Shown here piece by piece: positions 1-8,788 of a stretch of 64,000 nt of DNA. The stretch's first letter is position 1, and every line of letters begins with the position of its first letter. The stretch covers positions 50,996 to 114,995 of the forward strand of contig DIZI01000018.1 of assembly GCA_002427885.1 (NCBI GenBank), written 5' to 3'. The stretch is from Paludibacter sp. UBA6032. GTDB lineage: Bacteria; Bacteroidota; Bacteroidia; Bacteroidales; Paludibacteraceae. Under the pieces are notes generated by a model. That model did not search any database. It saw nothing but the letters and a program-made list of their open reading frames with translations, and was not told where the DNA came from. The position numbers were made by a program, and so were the translations under genes.

Positions 1-1
1 G

Positions 2-490
2 GCAATAAATGGTATGAGTATGGGATTAGCCACTTTATTTGTATTAGTTGGATCAAATATGGCTATTGCTCTGTTGAAAAATGTTATTCCCGATAAAGTG
101 CGTATTCCTGCTTATGTAGTGGTGATTGCAACTTTCGTTAGTATCGTTGAGATGACCATGCAAGCCTATCTTCCGGCCTTGTACGAAAGTCTGGGAATCT
201 TTATTCCACTGATTGTGGTAAACTGTATTGTATTGGGACGTGCCGAAGCTTTTGCTGCAAAAAACACCGTATTCGATTCTTTCCTGGATGGATTGGGTAT
301 CGGACTTGGTTTTACCTTTGCTTTAACTTTACTGGGTGCTATTCGTGAACTGTTGGGTACCGGAAAAACACTTGGAATGATTGTTTTCCCCGAACATTAT
401 GGTATGCTTATTTTCGTGCTGGCTCCTGGAGCTTTTATCGCGTTGGGTTATTTAATCGCTGCATTCAATAGGCTTAAAAAAACAAACTAA
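2..490 (+). CDS. rnfE: Electron transport complex subunit RnfE (5' end outside the window)
   Basis: Integral membrane subunit of the Rnf complex, which couples electron transfer between ferredoxin and NAD to ion pumping across the inner membrane. The frame is open from base 2, before the first ATG at 14, and the known family N-terminus is missing, so the gene is cut by the window edge. Visible family features are the segment LLKNVIPDKVRIPAYVVVI, then FIPLIVVNCIVLGRAEAFA and GLGFTFALTLLGAIRE, with about four remaining hydrophobic helices. NqrD of the Na+-NQR is a close homologue. The directly following rnfA-type gene fits either system, but the E-A order at the end of an operon is typical of Bacteroidota rnfBCDGEA. 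The other subunits would lie upstream, outside the window. Confidence 0.88.
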   Translation, partial: AINGMSMGLATLFVLVGSNMAIALLKNVIPDKVRIPAYVVVIATFVSIVEMTMQAYLPALYESLGIFIPLIVVNCIVLGRAEAFAAKNTVFDSFLDGLGIGLGFTFALTLLGAIRELLGTGKTLGMIVFPEHYGMLIFVLAPGAFIALGYLIAAFNRLKKTN

Positions 491-587
491 GTGATTGAAA
501 AATTATTTGAAGCAATATCCTTCATAATCCTGTCAGTCAACATCCGTCAAACAACTATTTTATCAATTAATTAATCAACTAAATACC

Positions 588-1163
588 ATGACTTATATCC
601 TAATTTTCATCAGTGCAGTATTTGTCAACAATATCGTATTGTCACAATTCCTTGGAATTTGTCCATTTTTAGGTGTATCTAAAAGAATCGAAACAGCTTT
701 GGGTATGAGTGGAGCTGTTGCTTTTGTAATGACTATTGCCACCATCTTTACATATATTATTCAAAAATCAGTTCTGGATCCGTTTCATATCGGTTACCTG
801 CAAACCATAACCTATATTCTAATTATTGCAGCCCTGGTGCAGTTGGTTGAAATTATTTTGAAAAAAATATCACCTGCTTTATATCAGGCTTTGGGCGTAT
901 TCTTACCCCTTATTACTACCAATTGTACTATATTGGGGGTCGCTTTGTTGGTGATTAAAAAAGATTTTAATTTATTGGAAAGCGTGGTTTTTGCGATTTC
1001 CACTGCTGTAGGTTTTGGGCTTGCATTAATACTTTTTGCAGGAATTCGGGAACAACTAAGTATGGTAAAAGTACCAAAAGCAATGGAAGGTACTCCCATC
1101 TCGTTACTTACTGCCGGATTACTGGCTATGGCTTTTATGGGATTTGCAGGAATTGTAAAATAA
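588..1163 (+). CDS. rnfA: Electron transport complex subunit RnfA
   Basis: 191-residue membrane protein, the normal RnfA length, with six predicted hydrophobic segments. It begins MTYILIFISAVFVNNIVLSQ and contains FLGICPFLGVSKR and VFLPLITTNCTILGVAL, signatures of the RnfA/NqrE family. RnfA and RnfE form the inverted membrane pair at the core of the ion pump. The gene starts 97 bases after rnfE on the same strand and is probably the last gene of the operon, because the next gene is convergent. NqrE is the alternative name if this were an Nqr operon, but Rnf is preferred from gene order. Confidence 0.92.
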   Translation: MTYILIFISAVFVNNIVLSQFLGICPFLGVSKRIETALGMSGAVAFVMTIATIFTYIIQKSVLDPFHIGYLQTITYILIIAALVQLVEIILKKISPALYQALGVFLPLITTNCTILGVALLVIKKDFNLLESVVFAISTAVGFGLALILFAGIREQLSMVKVPKAMEGTPISLLTAGLLAMAFMGFAGIVK

Positions 1164-1205
1164 ACTCAGCTTTAATTCCTGTCTATAAAGCGAGGCTGAA
1201 TAATT

Positions 1206-2348
1206 TCAATCCTGATTTGATTGACTTAAAAATTTGTACATTTTTTTTGCCGTTATCCGAGCAGTTCCCGGTTCCCCCAATAATTTCTTCATATCGGAAT
1301 ATCCGTTCAACATATCCTGACGATAAACTTTATCATTCAACAGTTTATCCAATTCATTTGCCATATTGGATACTGTAAATAAATGTGCAAACAACTCTTT
1401 TACAATTTCCTTTTCGGCTACCAGGTTCACCAGTGAAATGTATTTTACTTTAATAATGAGTTCTTTCGCCCAAAACGCGATACGACCTAAAGCCTGGTGA
1501 TAAACAACCACCTGTGGCGTTCCAATCAGAGCGGTTTCGAGCGTTGCTGTTCCTGAATTGACGATAGCCGCACGGGCATGTTGCAACAGTTCGTAGGTCT
1601 GTTTGAAAACAATATTTACAGGTTCTCCATTTAGAATTTCATTATAAAACTCCAAATCAACACCCGGCGCACCACTCACAACAAGCTGATAATCTTTAAA
1701 CCGGGAAGCGGCTTCAATCATTCGTGGCAGACAAGCCGAAATTTCCTGTTTCCGGCTTCCGGCAAGCAGTGCAATAACAGGCTTATCGGATAATTTATTC
1801 AATGAACAAAAATCTTCAAATGTTTGATCCTGATTTGGACGAAGATAAACAGAATCTACCGAAGGATTGCCAACATATTCCACTGCGAAATGATGCTTTG
1901 CATAAAATGCAGTTTCAAATGGAAAGATGGTGAACATTTTATCAATATATCGCTTGATTTGTTTGATGCGATACTCTTTCCATGCCCAAATTTTCGGTGA
2001 AATATAATAATAAACGGGAGATTTAAAATTTTCTTTAACAAAGCGGGCAATACGCAGATTAAAACTTGGATAATCAATTAAAATCACTACATCGGGCTTA
2101 AAATCAGTAATGGCTTGTTTACAATCAGCTAAATTTTTTAATACTGTTTTCGCATTCATAATCACAGTTACAAAGCCCATAAAAGCCATTTGCCTGTAAT
2201 GTTTTATCATTTTGCCTCCTTGTGCCTGCATCAAATCACCGCCCAAAAAGCAGAATTCAGCATCTGAATCTACTTCCCGCAGTTCGCGCATTAAACTTGA
2301 AGCGTGTAAATCACCCGAAGCTTCACCGGCAATAAGAAAGTATTTCAT
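1206..2348 (-). CDS. lpxB: Lipid-A-disaccharide synthase
   Basis: GT19 glycosyltransferase that joins UDP-2,3-diacylglucosamine and lipid X into the lipid A disaccharide on the cytoplasmic face of the inner membrane. The family N-terminus MKYFLIAGEASGDLHASSLM is intact. LLAGSRKQEI and AAIVNSGTATLETALIG form the nucleotide-sugar binding half. The start is set at the ATG ending at 2348 (380 residues). A 24-residue upstream extension to 2420 has no family similarity and would overlap the preceding gene. The gene ends a minus-strand group with the small membrane protein and surE, an arrangement seen in other Bacteroidota. Confidence 0.95.
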   Translation of the reverse strand: MKYFLIAGEASGDLHASSLMRELREVDSDAEFCFLGGDLMQAQGGKMIKHYRQMAFMGFVTVIMNAKTVLKNLADCKQAITDFKPDVVILIDYPSFNLRIARFVKENFKSPVYYYISPKIWAWKEYRIKQIKRYIDKMFTIFPFETAFYAKHHFAVEYVGNPSVDSVYLRPNQDQTFEDFCSLNKLSDKPVIALLAGSRKQEISACLPRMIEAASRFKDYQLVVSGAPGVDLEFYNEILNGEPVNIVFKQTYELLQHARAAIVNSGTATLETALIGTPQVVVYHQALGRIAFWAKELIIKVKYISLVNLVAEKEIVKELFAHLFTVSNMANELDKLLNDKVYRQDMLNGYSDMKKLLGEPGTARITAKKMYKFLSQSNQD

Positions 2349-2397
2349 AAATCCATTATCCGTTATCCGACGGCGAATTAAATTAGTACTGAATAGC

Positions 2398-2682
2398 TCA
2401 AAACATAAAAATACTGGCAATAAAATAGGGCATACCGCCTATAAGCATGCCGGTTGCAATTTTGAAACTGTCCGATTTATAGAATACAAAAACAAACATT
2501 AAATTTGGCATTACAGAAAGCAAAAGTAATTTTCCTAATAAAACACCCGGATAGAGTTGTTTTATAATCTCCCAAAAAGTAGATTCACCCGGATAAAACT
2601 GATGAAGATATACCCACATAAAACCAATTGGGAGCAATAATCCAGGGATTAAACCATACAGAAAATGATTGAAACGCTTCAT
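2398..2682 (-). CDS. Small conserved membrane protein of unknown function
   Basis: 94-residue protein with three hydrophobic stretches (about residues 8-27, 46-66 and 73-94) and a basic N-terminus (MKRFNHFLYGLIPG). It has no enzymatic motif. It lies between surE (53 bases upstream) and lpxB (49 bases downstream) on the same strand, so it is very likely cotranscribed with them. A short membrane protein at this place recurs in related genomes, from general knowledge of the neighbourhood. A link to envelope lipid metabolism is only suggested by context. Confidence 0.75.
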   Translation of the reverse strand: MKRFNHFLYGLIPGLLLPIGFMWVYLHQFYPGESTFWEIIKQLYPGVLLGKLLLLSVMPNLMFVFVFYKSDSFKIATGMLIGGMPYFIASIFMF

Positions 2683-2735
2683 ATTGAGTCGATTGGTTGA
2701 ACTTTAGATTTATAGCAGAATCCATTGGATTTTAT

Positions 2736-3494
2736 TTAAATATCCCATTTCCTGACTTCATCCATCTCCCGGTAAGCCGTCAGGTCAATTTTAGTCGGGA
2801 CGATAGATATATATCCATGATTTAACGCCCATTCATCTGTGTCCTCTGCTTCCGGTTCTTTATTATCGAAATAACCCGTCAACCAGAAATATGAACGTCC
2901 CTGAGGATCTGACCGTTTCGCAAATTCTTTTGTCCAGTTTCCGACACATTGACGGGAAATCCGGATTCCGGTTATTTCTCCACAAGGTGAATTTACATTT
3001 AAGCAGGTTCCGTAAGGCAATCCGTTTTTCAACGCCTGACCTGAAATTTGTAGCACGTGGGATTCAAAATGAGAGAAATCGGCATCCATTGAATGGTTGC
3101 ATATAGAAAAACCAATGGATAAGATCCCGTTTTCGCAACCTTCGAGAACAGCTCCCATGGTCCCGGAATAAATAACATTAATAGCCGAATTGGATCCGTG
3201 ATTGATGCCTGATACCAGTAAATCAGGTTTACGATCAACAATTTCGTAAAGAGCTAATTTCACACAATCGGTAGGAGTTCCGGTACAGGAATAACGGGTC
3301 AGCCCTTCTTTTTCTTCCAGTTTGGTAAATCGTATGGGATGTGTTACTGTCAGCGCATTGGATTGAGCCGATCGGGCACCATCGGGTGCCATGACAATCA
3401 CATCACCAATTTGCATCATCAATCTTATCAGAACATTTATTCCCGGAGCATCTACTCCATCATCATTGGTAATCAATATAAGCGGTCTTTTCAT
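2736..3494 (-). CDS. surE: 5'/3'-nucleotidase SurE
   Basis: Metal-dependent nucleoside monophosphate phosphatase of the SurE family, 252 residues (normal length). Metal ligands are visible in ILITNDDGVDAPGI near the N-terminus (the DD pair), and SGINHGSNSAINVIYSGTMG carries the conserved Asn/Ser active-site region. VMAPDGARSAQSNALT is a further family motif. It lies between a GldF-like permease gene and a small membrane protein gene with short gaps, suggesting one transcription unit ending with lpxB. Confidence 0.95.
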   Translation of the reverse strand: MKRPLILITNDDGVDAPGINVLIRLMMQIGDVIVMAPDGARSAQSNALTVTHPIRFTKLEEKEGLTRYSCTGTPTDCVKLALYEIVDRKPDLLVSGINHGSNSAINVIYSGTMGAVLEGCENGILSIGFSICNHSMDADFSHFESHVLQISGQALKNGLPYGTCLNVNSPCGEITGIRISRQCVGNWTKEFAKRSDPQGRSYFWLTGYFDNKEPEAEDTDEWALNHGYISIVPTKIDLTAYREMDEVRKWDI

Positions 3495-3551
3495 TTTTGA
3501 AGTCCCTTCAATTTTACATTAGGGAATTTTAGTTAGTAATCTTAATTAATT

Positions 3552-4274
3552 TTATTTCTTTATTTTCAAAACCGTGGCACTTATAAATCCTACAGTCAAT
3601 ACGATAAAATACATCAAATCGCGGGAATCAATGACACCTCTGCTTATCGATTTATAATGTGAGTGAATTCCAAAGCTTTCAACGAGTTGAATTAACTGAC
3701 CGGACGAAAAGAAACTTGCAAGTAAATCAAATCCATAATAAAAGAAGAAGCTGAGAACCAGAGCCAATACAAATGAAACAATTTGATTATTTGACAGTGA
3801 TGAGGAAAAAATACCAATAGCTACATATACACCAGCCAGAAAAAAAAGTCCTATAAATGATCCCCAAAAGGCACCTGAATCTACATTTCCAATCGGCTCA
3901 GCCAAATAAGACACAGTGAAATAATATAATAAGGTGGGTAACAGCGCCAAAGAAACCAGCGTCCAACCGGCAAAATACTTTCCTAGTACGATTTGTAATT
4001 TGCTGATCGGTTTTGTTGCCAGTAATTCCCATGTTCCCGTTTGTTTTTCTTCGGCAAAAAGTCGCATGGTTATAGCCGGACAAAGAAATAAAAATAACCA
4101 GGGAGCTAAATAAAAAAGTCCATCAACATTCGCATAGCCACTATCCAGAATATTATATTCTCCCTGTATAACCCAAAGAAATAAACCGGTGAGTAATAAA
4201 AAAATTCCAATGACTATATATCCTGTCGCATTGCTGAAAAAGCTACGTAATTCTTTTCTGAAAATTGAAATCAT
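3552..4274 (-). CDS. gldF: GldF-like ABC transporter permease
   Basis: 240-residue ABC-2 type permease with six hydrophobic helices. It starts MISIFRKELRSFFSNATGYIV and contains RLFAEEKQTGTWELLATKPIS, the cytoplasmic loop typical of GldF, the membrane part of the GldAFG transporter linked to gliding in Bacteroidota. GldG and the ATPase GldA are not next to it, so a gliding role cannot be claimed. Non-gliding Bacteroidales carry homologues too. It is 57 bases upstream of surE. Confidence 0.8.
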   Translation of the reverse strand: MISIFRKELRSFFSNATGYIVIGIFLLLTGLFLWVIQGEYNILDSGYANVDGLFYLAPWLFLFLCPAITMRLFAEEKQTGTWELLATKPISKLQIVLGKYFAGWTLVSLALLPTLLYYFTVSYLAEPIGNVDSGAFWGSFIGLFFLAGVYVAIGIFSSSLSNNQIVSFVLALVLSFFFYYGFDLLASFFSSGQLIQLVESFGIHSHYKSISRGVIDSRDLMYFIVLTVGFISATVLKIKK

Positions 4275-4341
4275 GGTTGTTTAATTGCTTTTGAAACAAT
4301 AGGTATAGCAAGTATTCGCCTGCATTAAATTCACATATCTA

Positions 4342-6552
4342 TCAAATACTTAGTGGATATAAATCATCGAGTAACAGGGGAATTTCATCTTCATAAATAT
4401 CGTTTGCTATTAAATAAGGTTTGTCCTTGTTGAATGATTTAAGGAATTGTTCCCAGTTATTTTGTTGTAAGGTCAAACTTTCCCTGTAATACTTCACAGC
4501 ATCAGTTAATCTGTGTTCGCACCAGGCTACATGACCGGCATTCAGAAAATCGGCTGCATTCGGTTCGCTGTCGATTAGTTTTTGCAAATAATAACCCGAT
4601 TGTTTAATATTGCCTGAAACAAAAGAACACCATGAAATAGCTCTCCATACTTTCACATTTCCATCATTTTCGGCATCCAGTTTAAAATAAATATTCAATG
4701 CTTCCTTAAATTTCCGGAGTTCAAGATAACAATGTCCGATTTGCATCAAAACACTTGACACGTTGGGTTGCAGAAAATCAGCATGGTGATAATACTCCAA
4801 AGCCTTTTCATAATTACCTGATAAGCGGAAACACAGGGCTAATTTTTTAACTGTCCAAAGATCATCCGGCTGAATAATATCTGCCTTTAAATAAGCATCT
4901 AGTGCTTTTGGTAATTGAGACGTTTGTTGGTAGGAATAACCGATTTTTTGATACAGTGCAGAATTTGTTGGAATTTCGGGCACGATGTCTTCAAATAATT
5001 CCAGTGTCTGGAAATAATGGCTTTTTGTAAAATAATATTCAGCTATATTTGATTTAAAATCAGTATTGGTTGATAAAATATCGAACAGGTAAGAACGATG
5101 CATCGTTAGTGAGTAGGCAAACATATCGCGAAAATCGTCATGTCTGGGATGCAATTTAAAAAACCGGAATAAATCCTGTATATATTGTTTTGAGATATTT
5201 TTTGAAACCAGATTCGGTGTTAACAGTGCTTCATCCTTTGACATTTCATCCAACTGTTCTGCTTCCATTTTAAACGAATTTTTCAACATTCCTCTTTGTG
5301 CTTCAGGCATTTGAAGTATACTTAAACAAAATGAATACTTATCCGAATTGCACATGATATTATTATTCAAAAAAGCATTCAGTAGCGAATTGTCTTCCGA
5401 AATGAACAAGGGGTTTATTGCTGAATACTGTCCATCGAAAGGTAAAAACCAATTGGAGAACTCAGAAAAAAACGGAAAATTTTTAAGCATCGAAAATGTA
5501 CTCATATAAACATCGGCACCTTCAAGTTGCATTTCACTCAACTCTTTCAATTTATCAGAAACACCACTTTTATCAAGAATTTCCTGCCAGGCCGGATTTT
5601 CCTCTTCCCAGTCATCCGAATTCAACAAACTGTCGGTATCCATTTTATCTTTAAGTAATGGACTTATTTTCAACATTTCAGGTAGAATTTCTTCCTGCAT
5701 TTTTTTGCTAATCTTTTCAGTTTCAGCAGTGGCAATTAGTTGTATAATGATATTCTGAAAATTTTCAACTATGTGATTATCGTCGGCTAACAAAACCAGC
5801 CGATTTCTAATGGCAGGGAAAAAGGGCAGAAACCGGTTATATTTTGCTAAAATGAAACATAAGCCTACCAATGCACGCTGTTTAGCTGTTTCGTTGGTTG
5901 AAAGACAGCAATCAAAAAGCAATAAAATTTTGCTTTCATCAAACATGCGCCACAAATTGAGTGTAAGAGCAGATACTACCATTGATTTCTCAAGCCATCC
6001 GGGATAATCAACATGCATTACCCGACTGAAAAGCAATTTCTCTTCGGATTGATAAAAGGTTGTCAGCCAAAAAACACCGAATAACTCTGGAATAATCATC
6101 TCGTAGTTTGACCTTATTCGATGCAGTTCTACTTCATGGTTTTCATTGGAACCCTTTAATAAACTCGAATGATTGTGGAAATACTGCAAGGCATCATATA
6201 ATTCTGAGGGTGATGAATGATGCGAAATATGTGGAAAGTATCGTTTTTGTGTATATTCAAAACTAGTAGAATTCCGTATCAGAAGTTCTTCATGCAATTC
6301 CATATTCAAAATATAAACCTTAGCTATCAATTTATTATATACTATTTTTCGATCCGGATCTTCCACACCGCTAATAAAATATTGAAGCAGAAAACGATAA
6401 TTTTGCCGGATATCTTCCAATCTGTCTGTATATTCACCAATTTGCAATTCGTCAACTAAATCGTTTGTTTTTGCAAAAGCATTTTTCAACTCTCCGGATG
6501 CAAGAAAGTGCAATATCAATTTAAAAGTAGTATGAATTTGAGTTGCATTCAT
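4342..6552 (-). CDS. Tetratricopeptide repeat protein of unknown function
   Basis: 736-residue soluble protein without a signal peptide. The first two thirds are helical and not recognisable. The C-terminal part (about residues 545-700) holds at least four consecutive TPR units, for example ALYQKIGYSYQQTSQLPKAL, YEKALEYYHHADFLQPN and HCYLELRKFKEALNIYFKL. TPR arrays normally act as protein-binding scaffolds. It lies between a Crp/Fnr regulator gene (53 bases upstream) and the GldF-like gene on the same strand. No enzymatic function is suggested. Confidence 0.8.
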   Translation of the reverse strand: MNATQIHTTFKLILHFLASGELKNAFAKTNDLVDELQIGEYTDRLEDIRQNYRFLLQYFISGVEDPDRKIVYNKLIAKVYILNMELHEELLIRNSTSFEYTQKRYFPHISHHSSPSELYDALQYFHNHSSLLKGSNENHEVELHRIRSNYEMIIPELFGVFWLTTFYQSEEKLLFSRVMHVDYPGWLEKSMVVSALTLNLWRMFDESKILLLFDCCLSTNETAKQRALVGLCFILAKYNRFLPFFPAIRNRLVLLADDNHIVENFQNIIIQLIATAETEKISKKMQEEILPEMLKISPLLKDKMDTDSLLNSDDWEEENPAWQEILDKSGVSDKLKELSEMQLEGADVYMSTFSMLKNFPFFSEFSNWFLPFDGQYSAINPLFISEDNSLLNAFLNNNIMCNSDKYSFCLSILQMPEAQRGMLKNSFKMEAEQLDEMSKDEALLTPNLVSKNISKQYIQDLFRFFKLHPRHDDFRDMFAYSLTMHRSYLFDILSTNTDFKSNIAEYYFTKSHYFQTLELFEDIVPEIPTNSALYQKIGYSYQQTSQLPKALDAYLKADIIQPDDLWTVKKLALCFRLSGNYEKALEYYHHADFLQPNVSSVLMQIGHCYLELRKFKEALNIYFKLDAENDGNVKVWRAISWCSFVSGNIKQSGYYLQKLIDSEPNAADFLNAGHVAWCEHRLTDAVKYYRESLTLQQNNWEQFLKSFNKDKPYLIANDIYEDEIPLLLDDLYPLSI

Positions 6553-6605
6553 TTATGTGAATAATTTTCTGTAAAAAATTCAAAAATTAGAATTGAGAAA
6601 TCGGT

Positions 6606-7307
6606 TTATCCCATTTTACTTATCTTACGGAGTCTGTCTTCATCAATAATTTTCAACTTACGACCATCCATGGCTATAACCTGTTCGTTCACAAAATTGG
6701 CGAGTGTACGAATGGCATTGGAAGTTGTCATGTTCGATAGATTAGCCAAATCTTCACGAGACAGGTACATGCTAATGGTTGCCCCATCTTCTTCCAAACC
6801 GTATTTTTTTTGCAGTTGAAGTAAGGCTTCAGCCAATCTGCCCCGAATGTGTTTTTGAGTTAAATTTACTGTTCTGGCATCCGATGCGGCTAAATCGGTT
6901 GAAATTTCTTCTAAAAACCGATAACAAAAAGCATTATTATGACGCAATATGGAAATAAATAAGTCCGCTTTAATCATATATACCGTCGATGCCTCGAATG
7001 CAGAGACGTTCGTACTATATCCATCGTTTGCAATAATGGCACGATAACTGAAATGTTCACCGGGTTTAAGCATACGTATGATTTGCGACCGGCTTCCAAC
7101 CCCGTCTTTATATACTTTCAACTTACCACTGGCCAAAATCATCATGTGGGTTGGTTTATCACCCTCAAAATGAATCATTTCATTTTTCTTGAAATAATGA
7201 GTTGTATAATTATTACGTACAAATTGTCTCTCATCGGGAGTTAAAACATCCCAAACCGATAGAATTTCTTCTATTGGTTTTAGTTCAGGAGCATGTTTTT
7301 TTGCCAT
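6606..7307 (-). CDS. Crp/Fnr family transcriptional regulator
   Basis: 233-residue DNA-binding regulator. Residues about 30-145 form a cyclic-nucleotide-binding-type beta-roll (NEMIHFEGDKPTHMMILASG, LKPGEHFSYRAI). Residues about 160-225 form a winged helix-turn-helix with SREDLANLSNMTTSNAIRTL as the recognition region. There are no clustered cysteines that would suggest an Fnr-type iron-sulfur cluster, so the signal is unknown. The upstream region has a -7-like TAAATTTG on the minus strand (7351-7358) and two copies of an 11-bp inverted sequence that may be its own operator. Confidence 0.9.
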   Translation of the reverse strand: MAKKHAPELKPIEEILSVWDVLTPDERQFVRNNYTTHYFKKNEMIHFEGDKPTHMMILASGKLKVYKDGVGSRSQIIRMLKPGEHFSYRAIIANDGYSTNVSAFEASTVYMIKADLFISILRHNNAFCYRFLEEISTDLAASDARTVNLTQKHIRGRLAEALLQLQKKYGLEEDGATISMYLSREDLANLSNMTTSNAIRTLANFVNEQVIAMDGRKLKIIDEDRLRKISKMG

Positions 7308-7336
7308 AAAAATTCGTAAGAAATATGTTTGACAAC

Positions 7337-7443
7337 AATGTTATAAAGCACAAATTTAGTATTTTTCTGAGATATAGAACTATCAGAATAAAAAAACTTT
7401 CAAATAATTGTACAAATAGGCATTATTTCACATTTATAACATT
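7337..7443. promoter_or_regulatory. Long-spaced 11-bp inverted repeat upstream of the Crp/Fnr gene
   Basis: AATGTTATAAA at 7337-7347 is repeated as its exact reverse complement TTTATAACATT at 7433-7443, 85 bases away, in the 251-bp gap between the divergent regulator and Lnb-like genes. The first copy lies just downstream of a minus-strand -7-like box (7351-7358), so it could serve autoregulation. A-T richness makes chance possible. Confidence 0.35.
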
Positions 7444-7558
7444 CCCGGTTTTGTTTGAAAATTTGAAAAAACATGCCAGTGTTAAATAAAAAGGAAAAAC
7501 ATCAATTACAACCAAAATAAAATACTACTTTTGTAAATTACTTTAATATCAAACGATA

Positions 7559-8788
7559 ATGAGAAAATATATTCTGTTCATCTACATTTGTATAAGTCTA
7601 ACTGTTGTCAGTGCTCAAAAGATTACATTCAGCGATTCCGCCACCATAAGTTTAATAACCTGTTCTCCGGGCGAAGAAGTTTATGCAAAATTTGGTCATA
7701 CAGCCATTCGGGTGAAAGATCCTGCAAATGGAATCGATGTCGTTTTTAATTATGGGATTTTCAGTTTCGAAACAAACAATTTCTATTATAAATTTATCAA
7801 AGGAGAAACAGATTATCAATTAGGCGTATACGAAACCGGCTTTTTCCTTCCTGAATATGCAGCACGAAATTCAATGGTATGGGAACAAAAACTCAATTTA
7901 ACACCTACGGAGAAAAGAAGTTTAATAAATGCATTATTAACTAATTACGAACCTGAGAACAGAACATACCGGTATAATTTTATTTTCGATAATTGTTCCA
8001 CACGCCCACGGGATAAGATTCTGGCAGCTATTAATGGTTATGTAAAGTTTAAACCGGAAAAAGAACCGAATACGTTTCGACAGTGGATTGGAGTTTACGT
8101 AGGTACTAATACATGGCTTAAACTGGGCATCGATGTAATTTTCGGAATGGATGCCGATAAACTGGCAACACAAAACGAAAGTATGTTCTTACCAGAACAA
8201 TTAATGATAAATTTTCAGAATGCTGAAGTCTATACATTTAAAGGAGAAAAACGGAACCTCGTACAAAAAGCGAACGTTTTAGTCACTAAAAAAGAAGTAA
8301 AAGAACCTGCTGTTTCTTGTTTTGAGAATCCCATGGTTGTTTCCATATCATTATTACTAATCGGAATTTTGATTACATTGTGGGATATCAAACGTAAACT
8401 TCATTTTAAACTTTTCGATTCTGCTTTATTACTCATCACAGGTTTTGGTGGTTTGATTGCATTTTTCCTGACAGTATTTTCAACCCATCCGCTGGTCAGG
8501 CTGAATTTAAATTTACTTTGGTTGAATCCTCTCAATTTGGTGGTTGCAGTTCTCATTTGGAACAGATCGCTTCGTAAAGTTGTATTTCTGTATGAAATTT
8601 TGAATATTGTGTTACTGATTGCTGCTCTGACTGCTTTTGCACTTTCGATACAATCCTTTAATCTGGCAACATTCCCGATCATCGTATTGTTATTAATGCG
8701 ATCAACCCATTGGTTTGCCAGGGCTAAAAGAAGAATATTTCATAATAATGAGTTTAAGTTGGATAGAAAATTCTTTCATGAAAAATAA
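7559..8788 (+). CDS. DUF4105 / Lnb-type membrane protein (putative lipoprotein N-acyltransferase)
   Basis: 409-residue protein. It has a signal peptide (MRKYILFIYICISLTVVSAQ) and a periplasmic domain of the DUF4105/Lnb family (about 25-255), recognisable from ISLITCSPGEEVYAKFGHTA, NYGIFSFETNNFYYKFIKG and RYNFIFDNCSTRPRD. About four C-terminal transmembrane helices (about 260-395) follow. The family is linked to N-acylation of lipoproteins in Bacteroidota, which lack Lnt. The conserved His in KFGHT and Cys in DNCSTR are candidate active-site residues by inference. Its 3' end overlaps kdsB by 11 bases. A -7-like TACTTTTG is at 7526-7533. Confidence 0.82.
   Translation: MRKYILFIYICISLTVVSAQKITFSDSATISLITCSPGEEVYAKFGHTAIRVKDPANGIDVVFNYGIFSFETNNFYYKFIKGETDYQLGVYETGFFLPEYAARNSMVWEQKLNLTPTEKRSLINALLTNYEPENRTYRYNFIFDNCSTRPRDKILAAINGYVKFKPEKEPNTFRQWIGVYVGTNTWLKLGIDVIFGMDADKLATQNESMFLPEQLMINFQNAEVYTFKGEKRNLVQKANVLVTKKEVKEPAVSCFENPMVVSISLLLIGILITLWDIKRKLHFKLFDSALLLITGFGGLIAFFLTVFSTHPLVRLNLNLLWLNPLNLVVAVLIWNRSLRKVVFLYEILNIVLLIAALTAFALSIQSFNLATFPIIVLLLMRSTHWFARAKRRIFHNNEFKLDRKFFHEK

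Noticed and set aside
1165..1200. Hairpin between rnfA and lpxB as a terminator
   Set aside because: Only short, interrupted pairing (CTCAGC...GCTGA) and no T-run, so it is too weak to annotate.
2212..2502. Plus-strand reading frame of 96 residues over the start of lpxB
   Set aside because: Overlaps two well-supported minus-strand genes and shows no domain.
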